Position numbers and translations under genes: made by a program. The notes under the pieces were generated by a model. The model made no database searches. It was given only the letters and a program-made list of their open reading frames with translations, and had not been told where the DNA came from. From an uncultured Pelagibacteraceae bacterium (GTDB lineage: Bacteria > Pseudomonadota > Alphaproteobacteria > Pelagibacterales > Pelagibacteraceae): a stretch of 56,033 nt of DNA. Positions 38,616 through 47,982 of this stretch are shown here, one piece after another. The stretch covers positions 1 to 56,033 of the forward strand of contig CACDTF010000006.1 in assembly GCA_902555665.1 (NCBI GenBank), written 5' to 3'. Each line of letters starts with the position of its first letter. The first letter of the stretch is position 1.

Positions 38616-39719
38616 ATGGATGATGTTATAGTAATTGGCGGTGGAATAATAGGGGCAGCAACTGCTTATTTTTTATCCAAAGAAGGTAGAAAAGTAAAAG
38701 TTATTGAAAGAGATCCTACTTATAAAACAGCTTCATTCCCATTATCTTTAGGTGGTTTTAGAAGACAATTTTTCCAAAAAGAAAATATTTTATTAGGAAA
38801 ATTTGCAAGAGAATTTATTTTCCAAATACCAGAATTATTAAAAACAGAAAAAAATCCTAATCCAACAGCAAGTATGGTAACCAATGGATATCTTTTAATG
38901 TTTGGCCCTGAACATGCTGAAGAACAATATAGAGCATTAGAAAATCATAAAGAATGTGACGCAGGAACAAAAAATATTAAAGGGTCAGAATTATCCAAGG
39001 TTTTCTCTTATGTGAATAGTGAAGGGATAGAGACAGCAACTTATACGGATAATCAAAGTGAAGGATGGATTGATCCATTTATGTTTCATAGCGCTCTTAA
39101 AAGCAAAGCAATAGAGCTTGGAGCAGAATTTGTTAAGGGTGAAGTTAAAAGTATTTCTGAAATAAATGCTAAAACAATTGTTTCTGCAGCTGGTTGCTGG
39201 ACAAAAGAATTGTTAGAAGATATTCCTGTTGTTCCTCAAAAGCATACGGTTTTTAGAGTAAAATGCCCAACATATATAAAAGAGATGCCACTAAGTGGAG
39301 ACTTAACAACCGGCGTTTATTGGAGACCAGAAGGAGGGGAATATTTAGCAGGATCACCTATTTCTGTATTTGATGCAGATGATTTGGAACCAGCTTGGAA
39401 TGATTTTGAGGAATTAGTTTGGCCAGCTCTTGCTAAGAGAATACCTGCATTTGAAGAATTAAAGTTAACTGGTGGATGGGCAGGTTACTATGATTGTAAT
39501 AGATTAGATAATAATGCAGTTGTTGGTAAGCATCCAAAATATGACAATGTTTATATGGCTTCTGGATTTACAGGTCGAGGATTAATGCAGGCACCGGGGA
39601 TAGGTAGGGCCTTAACTGAATTAATTACAACAGGATCATACCAAACAATTGATATAAGTGATTTTGCAGTTGAGAGAGTTTTGGGTCAAACCGCTAGGCC
39701 AGAGCCCTACGTTCTATAA
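38616..39719 (+). CDS. DAO-family FAD oxidoreductase (FOXRED1/sarcosine oxidase-like)
   Basis: The 367-residue flavoprotein starts with VIVIGGGIIGAATAYFLSKEGRKVKVIERD, the FAD-binding motif, and continues with SLSLGG-like FPLSLGGFRRQFFQKENI, SAAGCWTKELL and the C-terminal YMASGFTGRGLMQAPGIGRALTELI. It belongs to the D-amino-acid oxidase/sarcosine dehydrogenase superfamily, closest in style to FOXRED1. The usual substrates are N-methylated or secondary amino acids. Sarcosine or glycine derivatives would fit the nearby gcv and creatinase-like genes, but the substrate is not proven. Its stop is one base from convergent selO. Confidence 0.82.
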   Translation: MDDVIVIGGGIIGAATAYFLSKEGRKVKVIERDPTYKTASFPLSLGGFRRQFFQKENILLGKFAREFIFQIPELLKTEKNPNPTASMVTNGYLLMFGPEHAEEQYRALENHKECDAGTKNIKGSELSKVFSYVNSEGIETATYTDNQSEGWIDPFMFHSALKSKAIELGAEFVKGEVKSISEINAKTIVSAAGCWTKELLEDIPVVPQKHTVFRVKCPTYIKEMPLSGDLTTGVYWRPEGGEYLAGSPISVFDADDLEPAWNDFEELVWPALAKRIPAFEELKLTGGWAGYYDCNRLDNNAVVGKHPKYDNVYMASGFTGRGLMQAPGIGRALTELITTGSYQTIDISDFAVERVLGQTARPEPYVL

Positions 39720-39720
39720 T

Positions 39721-41166
39721 TTAAGTTCCACAAAAAGTTTGATATTTTTCATTGCTCGAAGAAGCAGGAGCTTGATATTGTTCAATATTATTCTGATTGT
39801 TATAAGGATTTTTTAAAATAGCTAACAACTTTTTCATTTTATCTAAATTTCCTTTGTCTGCTTCGGCTAAAGCTTCATCTACTTTATGATTTCTAGGAAT
39901 AACAATTGGATTATTTGTTTTCATAAGTTTAATTTGTTTTTCCTTAGTTGAATTATTTAACTCAGTTCTTTTTTTCCATTCAATTTTCCAATTGATAAAA
40001 TCATTATTTTTGTAAATTTCATCAGAATTAATATTCATTAAATTACAAAAAGTATTTGTATAATCTGCTTTATTTTTTTCCATCCAATTAAATAAATCAT
40101 TAATTAATTTTTTATCATTTTTATCCTCACCAAATAGACCAAGCTTATCTCTCATCATATTTAACCATTTATTCTCATAAATATTTTGGAAATTATCTAT
40201 TAAATCTGTTGCTAATTTAATTGCAGCATCTTCATTTTTGTCAATTAGAGGGATTAAACATTCTGCAAATCTTGCTAAATTCCACTTTGTAATTGGTGGT
40301 TGATTAGAAAAGGCGTATCTTCCAAATTTATCGATTGAGCTAAATACGGTTTTTGGATCATAATGATCCATAAATGCACAAGGACCGTAATCAATAGTTT
40401 CACCTGAAATTGCCATGTTATCAGTATTCATCACTCCATGAATAAATCCAACTCGCATCCAATTGATTACAAGCTGACATTGCTTTTCCATAACAAGATT
40501 TAACAAGTCTAATGCTTTTGAATTTGATGTTTTAATTTCTGGATAATGTCTGTTTATAGTGTAGTTGACTAAAGTATTTAAATTTTCAATGTTTTGAGTT
40601 GCAGCAATATATTGAAATGTTCCGACTCGAAGATGACTTGATGCAACTCTTGTTAATATAGCACCCTGTAAAAGATTTTCTCTTACAACTTTTTCTCCTG
40701 TTTTTACTACAGCAAGGCTTCTAGTAGTCGGAATATTTAATGAATATATCGCTTCACTGATAATATATTCTCTTAGCATAGGTCCTAGTGCTGCTCTTCC
40801 ATCACCACCTCTAGAAAAAGAAGTTCTTCCTGAACCTTTAAACTGAATGTCAAAACGATTGTCATTGTTTACTAAATGCTCACCTAATAAAACTGCTCTT
40901 CCATCTCCCAGCATAGTAAAGTGTCCAAATTGATGACCTGCATATGCTTGCGCAATAGTATTAGTTTCTTCTGGTATGGAGTTTCCAGAAAATATTTCTG
41001 CTAATTTTTTTTTGTCTGTTTTTGAAAAATCTAAATTTAAAGTAGATGCTAGTTCTTCATTTAAAATCACTAACTCAGGATCATGAACAGGAGTTGGTTT
41101 AATATTTTCTTTGAAAGTATTTGATAACTTTGAATATGTATTATCAAAATGCCAACCAATGGTCAT
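39721..41166 (-). CDS. selO: Protein adenylyltransferase SelO (YdiU)
   Basis: SelO is a pseudokinase-fold enzyme that attaches AMP to Ser/Thr/Tyr residues of proteins and helps in oxidative stress. The 481-residue protein has the family motifs QAYAGHQFGHFTMLGDGRA, FKGSGRTSFSRGGDGRAALG, SLAVVKTGE, and the metal-binding segment HGVMNTDNMAISGETIDYGP. The C terminus ends in FCGT with a cysteine near the end, where some eukaryotic forms have selenocysteine. It starts 5 bases after the fdsA stop on the same strand, possibly in the same transcript. Confidence 0.95.
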   Translation of the reverse strand: MTIGWHFDNTYSKLSNTFKENIKPTPVHDPELVILNEELASTLNLDFSKTDKKKLAEIFSGNSIPEETNTIAQAYAGHQFGHFTMLGDGRAVLLGEHLVNNDNRFDIQFKGSGRTSFSRGGDGRAALGPMLREYIISEAIYSLNIPTTRSLAVVKTGEKVVRENLLQGAILTRVASSHLRVGTFQYIAATQNIENLNTLVNYTINRHYPEIKTSNSKALDLLNLVMEKQCQLVINWMRVGFIHGVMNTDNMAISGETIDYGPCAFMDHYDPKTVFSSIDKFGRYAFSNQPPITKWNLARFAECLIPLIDKNEDAAIKLATDLIDNFQNIYENKWLNMMRDKLGLFGEDKNDKKLINDLFNWMEKNKADYTNTFCNLMNINSDEIYKNNDFINWKIEWKKRTELNNSTKEKQIKLMKTNNPIVIPRNHKVDEALAEADKGNLDKMKKLLAILKNPYNNQNNIEQYQAPASSSNEKYQTFCGT

Positions 41167-41171
41167 TTTAA

Positions 41172-43940
41172 TTAACTAACTTCAGCTTGATTTTCTTTTG
41201 GTTTAACTTCTGTTTTAAATTGATTTGAGATTTTTTGCACTTCAACAGAAGATACCTTGTATTCTGCACACATTGTTTCTTCATCTTTACCATGACCTGT
41301 AACCATATTAACCATATGTTCTGGGAAATGGAATGTAGTAAACACTATTCCTTCTTTAACTTTATCTGTCACCTCTACTTTAAGGGCAACTTCACCTCTA
41401 CCTGAATAAAGTCTTCCAATATCACCAGTATTAAGATCTCTGTACTCAGCATCTTTAGGATGAATTAACAAAACATCTTCATCAACAATATTTATGTTTT
41501 TTGTTCTTCTAGTCATTGTTGCGGCGTTGTAATGTTGTAAAACTCTGCTTGTTGTTAAAATTAAAGGATAATCTTTTTTATTAGCTTCAATTTCTGATGA
41601 CTCTTTCCAATCAAAGTTTTTAAGTCTACCTTTGCCTAATTTAAAAGTTTCAGTATGTAAAATTTTAGTATCAGTTCCATCTTCTTGAACTGGCCATTGT
41701 AATCCGAATTTTCCTAATCTTTCTCTAGTTACTCCCTTAAAGAAAGGAACTATATCAGCAATCTCTTCTAGAACTTGATCAGCGTCATAAGTTGGTTGGT
41801 CAAAACCCAATTTTTGCATCATTTCAGTCACAATTAATCCATCAGGTTTAGTGCCCGGTAGAGGAGGCACAGCTCTATTTACTCTTTGAATTCTTCTTTC
41901 AGTATTTGTAAAAGTTCCATCCTTTTCTAAGAACGTTGTACCTGGAAGAACAACTGTCGCTAATTTTGCCGTTTCACTCATAAATATTTCTTGAACAACT
42001 AGAAGCTCTAATGAGTTCATAGCTTCTATAACATGAGCGCTATTAGGGTCAGTTTGAACTATATCTTCACCAATAATCCATAAACCTTTAAGCTCTTTGT
42101 CTATTGCAGCTTCAAACATTTGAGGAATTTTTAATCCTGGTTTAGTCGGATGTGTTACTCCATATTTTTCAGTATAAAATTCTTGATGTTTTTCATCAGC
42201 TACAGGAAAGTACCCAGCACCCTGGTGTGGTTGACACCCCATATCTGCTGCACCTTGAACATTATTTTGGCCTCTTAAAGGATTAACCCCAACACCTTTT
42301 CTTCCAATGTTTCCAGTAATCATTGCTAGATCTGCAATTAGCATTACTGTTTTTGAACCTTGTTCGTGTTCAGTAACTCCTAATCCATGAAACTCCATTG
42401 AATTTCTTGCAGTAGCATATGCAATTGCTGCTTCTTTAACTAATTGTTTATCTACACCTGCTACTTTCGCTAAATGATCTACATCTTGTTTTTCAATTTC
42501 TTTTAAGAAATTATCAAATCCTTCAGTTCTATCTCTTACAAAATCTGCATTATAAAGTTTTGATTTAATAATAAAGTGCAACATCATATTTAGAACTGCA
42601 ACGTTAGTTCCTGGTCTTAGTTTAATATGATAATCAGCTAGTTTAGCTAGTTCAGTCGTAACTGGATCAAGCACAATTAATTTTTTACCTTTCATGACTT
42701 GCTGTTTTATTTTTGCGCCCGTTACAGGATGAGCATTAGTTGGATTAGCTCCGATTACCAAAAATAAATCTGCATGATAAATATCTTCTGTAGAGTTAGT
42801 TGCCGCTCCAGTACCAAAAGTTTGTTGCATTCCCCAAGCTGTTGGTGAATGACAAATTCTTGCACAACAGTCTACACTATTAGTTCCAACAGCAGCTCTT
42901 ATCATTTTTTGAAATACGTAATTTTCTTCATTCGTACATCTTGCAGAAGAAATTCCAGCAAAGGCATCTGGACCATTTTCTTTTGTAATTCTATTCATTT
43001 CCTTTTTGATAAAATCATAAGCTTCATCCCAAGAAGCTTCTTCAAATTTTCCATTTCTTTTAATTAGAGGTGTTTTTAATCTGTCTGGATGATCATAAAA
43101 ACTAAACGCATATCTTCCTTTAATACATGTATGTCCAGCGTTAACTTCTGTTTGTTTTGGAGTATCAATAGCTACAACTTTATCATCTTTAATCGAAGCC
43201 TCTAAATTACAACCAACACCGCAGTATGAACAAGTTGTTCTAACTTTTTTATCTACTGCAGCGGACTTTGATTGAAAAACATCTGAGATAGCATCTGTTG
43301 GACAAGTGTGAGCACAAGCACCACAAGAAACACACGAACTATCTCCAAACATCATATCATTATCAGTTGTTATTCTTGATTCAAATCCTCTCCCACTCAT
43401 TGTTAAAACGAATGAACCTTGAATTTCATCACAAGCTCTGACACATCTTCCACAATTTATACAATTATCTAAATTCATTCTCATGTAATCATGAGATGTA
43501 TCTCTTGGAATTCCTTTATGTTGTTTTGGACTGTTATATCTGTGATCAGATACCCCTAAATCGTTTGCTACTGTTTGTAATTCACAATTATTATTTACCT
43601 CACAAGTATCACATTCCATTGGGTGGTCTGTTAATACTAATTCAACAATATTTTTTCTAAGATCTGTCAAAGATTCATTTGATGTAAATATGTGTTGATT
43701 TTCAGCAACTGGAGTATGGCAAGAAGCTACTACTCTTGTAGGTCCATCTTTTTCTAAAGCAACTTCGACCGAGCACACTCTACAAGCTCCATAAGGTGCT
43801 AAATTTGGATCATCACATAAGGTAGGAACTTTTTTTTCACCTACATAACTTTTTACAAATTTTAAAATAGACGAGTGATTTGGACCTATTTCATAAGGTT
43901 TTCCATCAATATAAGCAATTTTTCTTTTCTCTGAACTCAT
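41172..43940 (-). CDS. fdsA: NAD-dependent formate dehydrogenase, catalytic (alpha) subunit
   Basis: This cytoplasmic molybdenum or tungsten enzyme oxidises formate to CO2. The 922-residue chain carries, in order, a 2Fe-2S domain (C42, C53, C56, C74), a His-ligated 4Fe-4S site (H106, C110, C113, C119), two ferredoxin-type clusters (C160-C170 and C203-C213), then the 4Fe-4S site and bis-MGD domain (C237, C240, C244, C272). The active-site metal ligand is a cysteine in DCCARICHSPT, so no selenocysteine is needed. It shares a TAATG junction with fdsB. Confidence 0.95.
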   Translation of the reverse strand: MSSEKRKIAYIDGKPYEIGPNHSSILKFVKSYVGEKKVPTLCDDPNLAPYGACRVCSVEVALEKDGPTRVVASCHTPVAENQHIFTSNESLTDLRKNIVELVLTDHPMECDTCEVNNNCELQTVANDLGVSDHRYNSPKQHKGIPRDTSHDYMRMNLDNCINCGRCVRACDEIQGSFVLTMSGRGFESRITTDNDMMFGDSSCVSCGACAHTCPTDAISDVFQSKSAAVDKKVRTTCSYCGVGCNLEASIKDDKVVAIDTPKQTEVNAGHTCIKGRYAFSFYDHPDRLKTPLIKRNGKFEEASWDEAYDFIKKEMNRITKENGPDAFAGISSARCTNEENYVFQKMIRAAVGTNSVDCCARICHSPTAWGMQQTFGTGAATNSTEDIYHADLFLVIGANPTNAHPVTGAKIKQQVMKGKKLIVLDPVTTELAKLADYHIKLRPGTNVAVLNMMLHFIIKSKLYNADFVRDRTEGFDNFLKEIEKQDVDHLAKVAGVDKQLVKEAAIAYATARNSMEFHGLGVTEHEQGSKTVMLIADLAMITGNIGRKGVGVNPLRGQNNVQGAADMGCQPHQGAGYFPVADEKHQEFYTEKYGVTHPTKPGLKIPQMFEAAIDKELKGLWIIGEDIVQTDPNSAHVIEAMNSLELLVVQEIFMSETAKLATVVLPGTTFLEKDGTFTNTERRIQRVNRAVPPLPGTKPDGLIVTEMMQKLGFDQPTYDADQVLEEIADIVPFFKGVTRERLGKFGLQWPVQEDGTDTKILHTETFKLGKGRLKNFDWKESSEIEANKKDYPLILTTSRVLQHYNAATMTRRTKNINIVDEDVLLIHPKDAEYRDLNTGDIGRLYSGRGEVALKVEVTDKVKEGIVFTTFHFPEHMVNMVTGHGKDEETMCAEYKVSSVEVQKISNQFKTEVKPKENQAEVS

Positions 43941-45595
43941 TAATTATCTTTAACCATATCATTTTTCATTTCATCCCCAAAGTATTTTAGGATGTTTTGA
44001 ATAGGAGTGGGAATAGCTCCGCATAAAGCGCATAAACAACCTTTTTTCATTGTAACAAGCAATTCTTCAAGCAATTTCAAAGGTATTTTTGCGGTTTTCT
44101 TTTTAGCTTGGTCAAACATTTCTTTACCTCTGTAAGATCCAAGTCTTCCAGGGAAACATTTACCACATGATTCTTCAGCAGAAAATTCAAATAGATGATG
44201 AATGTATTCTGCCATAGAAAAATTTTTAGGAATACTCACCACACTAGCATGACCTAACATGAAACCTTTTGCAGTAAACTCCTGAAAATCTAAATTAAGA
44301 TTTTCTATTTCACTTAATGGAACCACACCACCAAGTGGCCCACCAATTTGAAAAGCTTTTAATGGTTCTTTGTATCCCCCACCAATTTCATTAAATATTT
44401 TTTTCATTGGAGTTCCCATATCAATCTCATAAACACCTGGGTTGTTAAAGAAACTATCCAAACAAACCAATTTAGTACCTGCAGATTTTTTATTTCCTAT
44501 AGATGAAAATTTTTCAGACCCATTTATTAAAATTCCTGTAGCAGCTGCTAAAGTTTCAACATTGTTAACAACAGTTGGTTTTTTATATAATCCTTCTGTA
44601 ACAGGAAAAGGCGGCCTAACATCAACTTCTGCTCTTCTTCCTTCAATAGATGCAATCAAAGCTGTTTCTTCTCCACAAATATAAGCACCTTGACCAATAC
44701 AAATTCCAAGATCAAAAGAAAAATCGGTTCCTAAAATATTTTCACCCAAAAGACCTAACTTTTTAAGTTCATTGATACTTCCATTGATGGCTTCAATAGA
44801 TTTTGGATATTCTCCACGAATATATAAAACTCCCTCATCGCTTCCAATTACAAATCCACACATTACCATTCCAAAAATGACTTTCAGAGGCTGGTCTTCT
44901 AATAAATATCTATCTGAAAAAGCACCAGAGTCACCTTCGTCTGCATTACAGATAACATACTTTTTTTCTCCTTTTGCTTTACTACAAAAATCCCATTTCA
45001 TTCCTGTCGGAAATCCTGCACCACCTCTACCAGTTAAATTAGAATCTAAGAGTGATTTAACAATTTCTTTTTTATCAGTTTTTAAAAATTTATTTAATTG
45101 ATCATTAAATTGGTCAGTTGATGAAAGTTTGTCATCCATTAAGAAACTTGTTGTTGCAAAACTTTTTGAGAAAAATTTGTCTTGTTTAATTTCTTCACCT
45201 TTAATTATTTGGTCAATTTTTTCTATATCCTTCCCAGCATAATTTTCTCCATCATAATGGAATGCATGGTTTTCATAACAATGTCCTAAGCAAAACATTT
45301 CTCCAACTTTATCGTCACCAAGTTTTTCTTTTAAAGTATCTTTTAACTTCTCTTGTGTGCCAGCACACATACATGCACTACCATTACAAACAAAAGCTTT
45401 CTTTTCTCTATGAGATGGTCTTAAAAATTCATAAAATGATTCAGCTCCATGAAGTGTTGAAACCCCAAGGTTATGTTTTTTAGCAATTTCCTTAATATCC
45501 TGTGGTTTTTCGCTTAATGTATTTTCTGAAATTTGCTTAAATAAATTGTCTTTTAAGCCAATTCTACCAGATAAATTACTTATGTTTTTTGACAC
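43940..45595 (-). CDS. fdsB: Formate dehydrogenase beta subunit, FdsG-FdsB (NuoE-NuoF) fusion
   Basis: This subunit passes electrons from FdsA to NAD+. The 551-residue chain fuses two domains that are separate in many operons. The N-terminal thioredoxin-like 2Fe-2S NuoE/FdsG domain has FVCNGSACMCAG and MFCLGHCYENHA. The C-terminal NuoF domain has FMN-binding GRGGAGFPTGMKW and CNADEGDSGAFSDR, NAD-binding YIRGEYP, and the 4Fe-4S motif CGKCFPGRLGSYRG with a later KKGCLCALCGAIPTP. The fused form resembles the two-subunit FDH1 of methylotrophs. No fdsD gene is seen. Confidence 0.94.
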   Translation of the reverse strand: MSKNISNLSGRIGLKDNLFKQISENTLSEKPQDIKEIAKKHNLGVSTLHGAESFYEFLRPSHREKKAFVCNGSACMCAGTQEKLKDTLKEKLGDDKVGEMFCLGHCYENHAFHYDGENYAGKDIEKIDQIIKGEEIKQDKFFSKSFATTSFLMDDKLSSTDQFNDQLNKFLKTDKKEIVKSLLDSNLTGRGGAGFPTGMKWDFCSKAKGEKKYVICNADEGDSGAFSDRYLLEDQPLKVIFGMVMCGFVIGSDEGVLYIRGEYPKSIEAINGSINELKKLGLLGENILGTDFSFDLGICIGQGAYICGEETALIASIEGRRAEVDVRPPFPVTEGLYKKPTVVNNVETLAAATGILINGSEKFSSIGNKKSAGTKLVCLDSFFNNPGVYEIDMGTPMKKIFNEIGGGYKEPLKAFQIGGPLGGVVPLSEIENLNLDFQEFTAKGFMLGHASVVSIPKNFSMAEYIHHLFEFSAEESCGKCFPGRLGSYRGKEMFDQAKKKTAKIPLKLLEELLVTMKKGCLCALCGAIPTPIQNILKYFGDEMKNDMVKDN

Positions 45596-45616
45596 AAATA
45601 CCCTTTTCTTTATTAT

Positions 45617-46456
45617 TTATTTCACAATAACTTTTTTGTTATTTGTGTAAATATTAAAACTATCCCTCTTTACGAAACCTATGAGGGTAATGTCAAATTT
45701 ATTCGCTAAATCTATAGCAAGACTTGTTGGCGCACCAACACCAATCATTATACCAACATCTGTCATTAAAACCTTTTGAACCAGCTCAAAATTAAGTCTT
45801 CCGGAGCATGTGATAAATTGAGATTTTGGATCAAGTTTACCATTTTTTAAAGTGCAACCAATAAGTTTGTCTAAAGCATTGTGTCTTCCTACATCTTCTC
45901 TTAAATCTATCAGTTCCCCACTAGAATTAAAGAGACCACTTGCATGAATACCACCTGTTTTGCTGAACTCTGATTGAGCTTCTCGTAAAGTATCAGGAGA
46001 TTGAACTATAATATCTTTAGAAATTTTTGGTTCAGAAGCGTGAGTTTTATTTTTTTTTACAATCTCAAGTGCATCCAATGAAGATTTTCCACATACACCA
46101 CAGGAAGAATTAGTTAAAAAATCTCTTTTTATTTTCGCTATATTAACATTTTCTGAATTTATTAAAGTTGCTAAGATTTTATTTTGGATATTGTATTGGC
46201 CAACTTTTTCACCATAACTTTCAACAGATGCGATGTCTTTTAAAGATGTAATAATTTGTTCATTAAACAAAAAACCTGTTACCAAGTCTTCGTCATGACC
46301 CGGTGTTCTCATTGTGATAGATAAATTTTGATTAATCCATTTATCTTCTGATTTATATTTTAGAGAAATTTCAAGAGGCTCTTCAATTGATATTAAATCT
46401 TCGGTATGACTAAAATTTTTTGAAGAAAATTTTGTAACTTTATATTTTGAATTCAT
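45617..46456 (-). CDS. fdhD: Formate dehydrogenase sulfurtransferase FdhD
   Basis: FdhD transfers sulfur to the molybdenum cofactor of formate dehydrogenase, which is needed for activity. The 279-residue protein has the catalytic cysteine loop NSSCGVCGKSSL (C119 and C122), TMRTPGHDEDLVTGFLF, GGIHASGLF, REDVGRHNALDKLIG, and the C-terminal GAPTSLAIDLAN. The gene is directly upstream of fdsB in the transcript, which supports formate dehydrogenase as the target. Confidence 0.95.
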   Translation of the reverse strand: MNSKYKVTKFSSKNFSHTEDLISIEEPLEISLKYKSEDKWINQNLSITMRTPGHDEDLVTGFLFNEQIITSLKDIASVESYGEKVGQYNIQNKILATLINSENVNIAKIKRDFLTNSSCGVCGKSSLDALEIVKKNKTHASEPKISKDIIVQSPDTLREAQSEFSKTGGIHASGLFNSSGELIDLREDVGRHNALDKLIGCTLKNGKLDPKSQFITCSGRLNFELVQKVLMTDVGIMIGVGAPTSLAIDLANKFDITLIGFVKRDSFNIYTNNKKVIVK

Positions 46457-46460
46457 TAAA

Positions 46461-46937
46461 TTATTTTAAAGGATAATTTTTTTTCAAAAGATATTTGTTA
46501 ACAATAATTGCCAATAATAGAATAATAATACACCCAAAAATTATTGGATTAATTAGATAATCGTAAGAGGCACTACCTATAATTACCATTATAGGATTTC
46601 CACCAGCTGGTGGATGGACAACATTCAATAATATCATTAAAAATACCCCGATACCAACTGCAGCTGCAATATTGATATAAATAGGTAGTGGAATAAAATG
46701 AACAAAAATCACACCAACTAAAGCTGTTATCAGATGTCCAAAAAAAACATTTTTTGGTTGAGCAAAGGGGCTTTCAGGAAAACCAAATAACAAAACCATG
46801 GAAGATCCAAAAGATCCTGCTATAAAATAGCCAAGAGTACTTTTGTAAGTAAGTACTGTTAGTACACCAATTGTGAATGCTGAAAAAAATCCAGCAATTA
46901 AGGCTTTCTGCAAAATAGGTTTTGAAATGTTAATCAT
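46461..46937 (-). CDS. HPP family membrane protein
   Basis: The 158-residue protein has four hydrophobic helices and the hallmark HPPAGGNPIMVI near residue 107, which names the family. HPP proteins are integral membrane proteins; a plant member transports nitrite in chloroplasts, while bacterial roles are mostly unknown. It lies between fdhD and the IscU/SufU-like gene, abutting the latter's stop, so it belongs to the formate dehydrogenase operon. Anion transport, perhaps formate or an oxyanion, is a guess from context. Confidence 0.85.
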   Translation of the reverse strand: MINISKPILQKALIAGFFSAFTIGVLTVLTYKSTLGYFIAGSFGSSMVLLFGFPESPFAQPKNVFFGHLITALVGVIFVHFIPLPIYINIAAAVGIGVFLMILLNVVHPPAGGNPIMVIIGSASYDYLINPIIFGCIIILLLAIIVNKYLLKKNYPLK

Positions 46938-47336
46938 TTAAATTTTTAAAGCTTTTGCAATTGTTCTTAAAGGTAATAATAAACATTCTTTCCTAGAGAG
47001 ATTTTTTTTATCAAAAATTTCCATAAAATCCTTCCAATGTTTTTCTAAAGTTATTTTAACATCATCAAACAATTGCTCTCCAATTACAATAAATCCTTTA
47101 ATTTCCTCTATCTTTTTTTCTTTTATCTTTCTTGATAGTAAACTAACTGAAGCCTGACAATAAACACATGATTTGCACTGATAAGCCATGTCTTTTACAA
47201 CTTCATCCTTAACAATTAAGCTTATTTCCATTTCATCTCCACATAATGGATTTTTGTGTTTAGATTTATGAGTGTAGTTTTCAAGGACTTTGTTGTTTTC
47301 TGTATGTGAGGCAATTTCTAAAATTCTTATGTCCAT
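46938..47336 (-). CDS. IscU/SufU-like iron-sulfur scaffold protein
   Basis: This 132-residue protein has the three-cysteine layout of U-type Fe-S scaffolds: C32 in NPLCGDEMEI (with D34), cysteines at 54, 57 and 60 in CKSCVYCQASVSLLS, and C118 in KECLLLPLRTI. U-type scaffolds assemble clusters for transfer to enzymes. As first gene of the fdh operon it could serve the many clusters of FdsA and FdsB. The extra cysteines at 57 and 60 are unusual. It is divergent from mobA. Confidence 0.82.
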   Translation of the reverse strand: MDIRILEIASHTENNKVLENYTHKSKHKNPLCGDEMEISLIVKDEVVKDMAYQCKSCVYCQASVSLLSRKIKEKKIEEIKGFIVIGEQLFDDVKITLEKHWKDFMEIFDKKNLSRKECLLLPLRTIAKALKI

Positions 47337-47348
47337 TTAATTTCTTTA

Positions 47349-47362
47349 ATTCAAGTTTGAAT
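47349..47362. promoter_or_regulatory. Palindrome in fdh/mobA divergent gap
   Basis: ATTCAA-GT-TTGAAT is a perfect 6-bp inverted repeat in the middle of the 43-base gap between the fdh operon and mobA-moeA. It could be a shared operator. The AT-rich background makes chance occurrence possible. Confidence 0.35.
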
Positions 47363-47379
47363 GTTTTATATTTTGATAA

Positions 47380-47982
47380 ATGGATCATAACAATATTTTA
47401 GGCACAGTGCTAGCAGGCGGAAAGTCACAAAGATTTGGTGAAGATAAATCACAAGCGACCTTAGCAAACAAGCTATTGATAGATTACGTATTGTCTGAAA
47501 TAATTGATCAATTTAAAGAGATTTTGATTGTCTCAAATAATTCGATAAATTTTCAAAGTTCAGAAAAAATAATTAAAATTGAAGACTATAAAAAAGGACT
47601 TGGTCCTTTATGTGGAGTTTTATCTGCCATGAAATGGATCAAAACAAATAAAAGAAATTACCAGTGGATAGCAACCTTCCCTGTGGATACTCCTTTTTTT
47701 AAGAAACAAATACTAAAAGATTTCATTAAAAACATTAATTTTAAAGATAGTGATTTATTTTTTATTAAATCGAATAATACAAGACATAATATTTTTGGCT
47801 TATGGTCAATAAAATTACTAGATAGGTTAGAAAAGGACTTAAATGATGGAGAAAGAAAAGTAGAGTTATGGGCAAATAATGTTGGAGTTAAAATAATTAA
47901 TATGGAGTTTCCAAATAATGATCCTTTCTTTAATATAAATACAAAAGAGGATTTAGAAAAAGCTAAAGAAATATTGAAATGA
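47380..47982 (+). CDS. mobA: Molybdenum cofactor guanylyltransferase MobA
   Basis: MobA adds GMP to molybdopterin to make the guanine dinucleotide cofactor used by formate dehydrogenase. The 200-residue protein has the nucleotide-binding motif VLAGGKSQRFGEDK at residues 10-23, GLGPLCGVLSAM, the DTPF motif in FPVDTPFFKK, and an NFxN-like FFNINTKEDLEKA at the C terminus. It is divergent from the fdh operon and overlaps moeA by four bases (ATGA). Confidence 0.93.
   Translation: MDHNNILGTVLAGGKSQRFGEDKSQATLANKLLIDYVLSEIIDQFKEILIVSNNSINFQSSEKIIKIEDYKKGLGPLCGVLSAMKWIKTNKRNYQWIATFPVDTPFFKKQILKDFIKNINFKDSDLFFIKSNNTRHNIFGLWSIKLLDRLEKDLNDGERKVELWANNVGVKIINMEFPNNDPFFNINTKEDLEKAKEILK

Noticed and set aside
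38616-39719. Firm naming of the DAO flavoprotein as sarcosine oxidase
   Set aside because: The superfamily is broad and the sequence looks closer to FOXRED1; substrate residues cannot be assigned by eye.
42800-42900. Possible selenocysteine site in formate dehydrogenase
   Set aside because: The active-site position in DCCARICHSPT is an ordinary cysteine codon and the frame contains no internal TGA.
44772-45101. Plus-strand open frame of 109 codons inside fdsB
   Set aside because: It is a shadow of fdsB, which has all its cofactor motifs; the plus frame has no recognisable domain.
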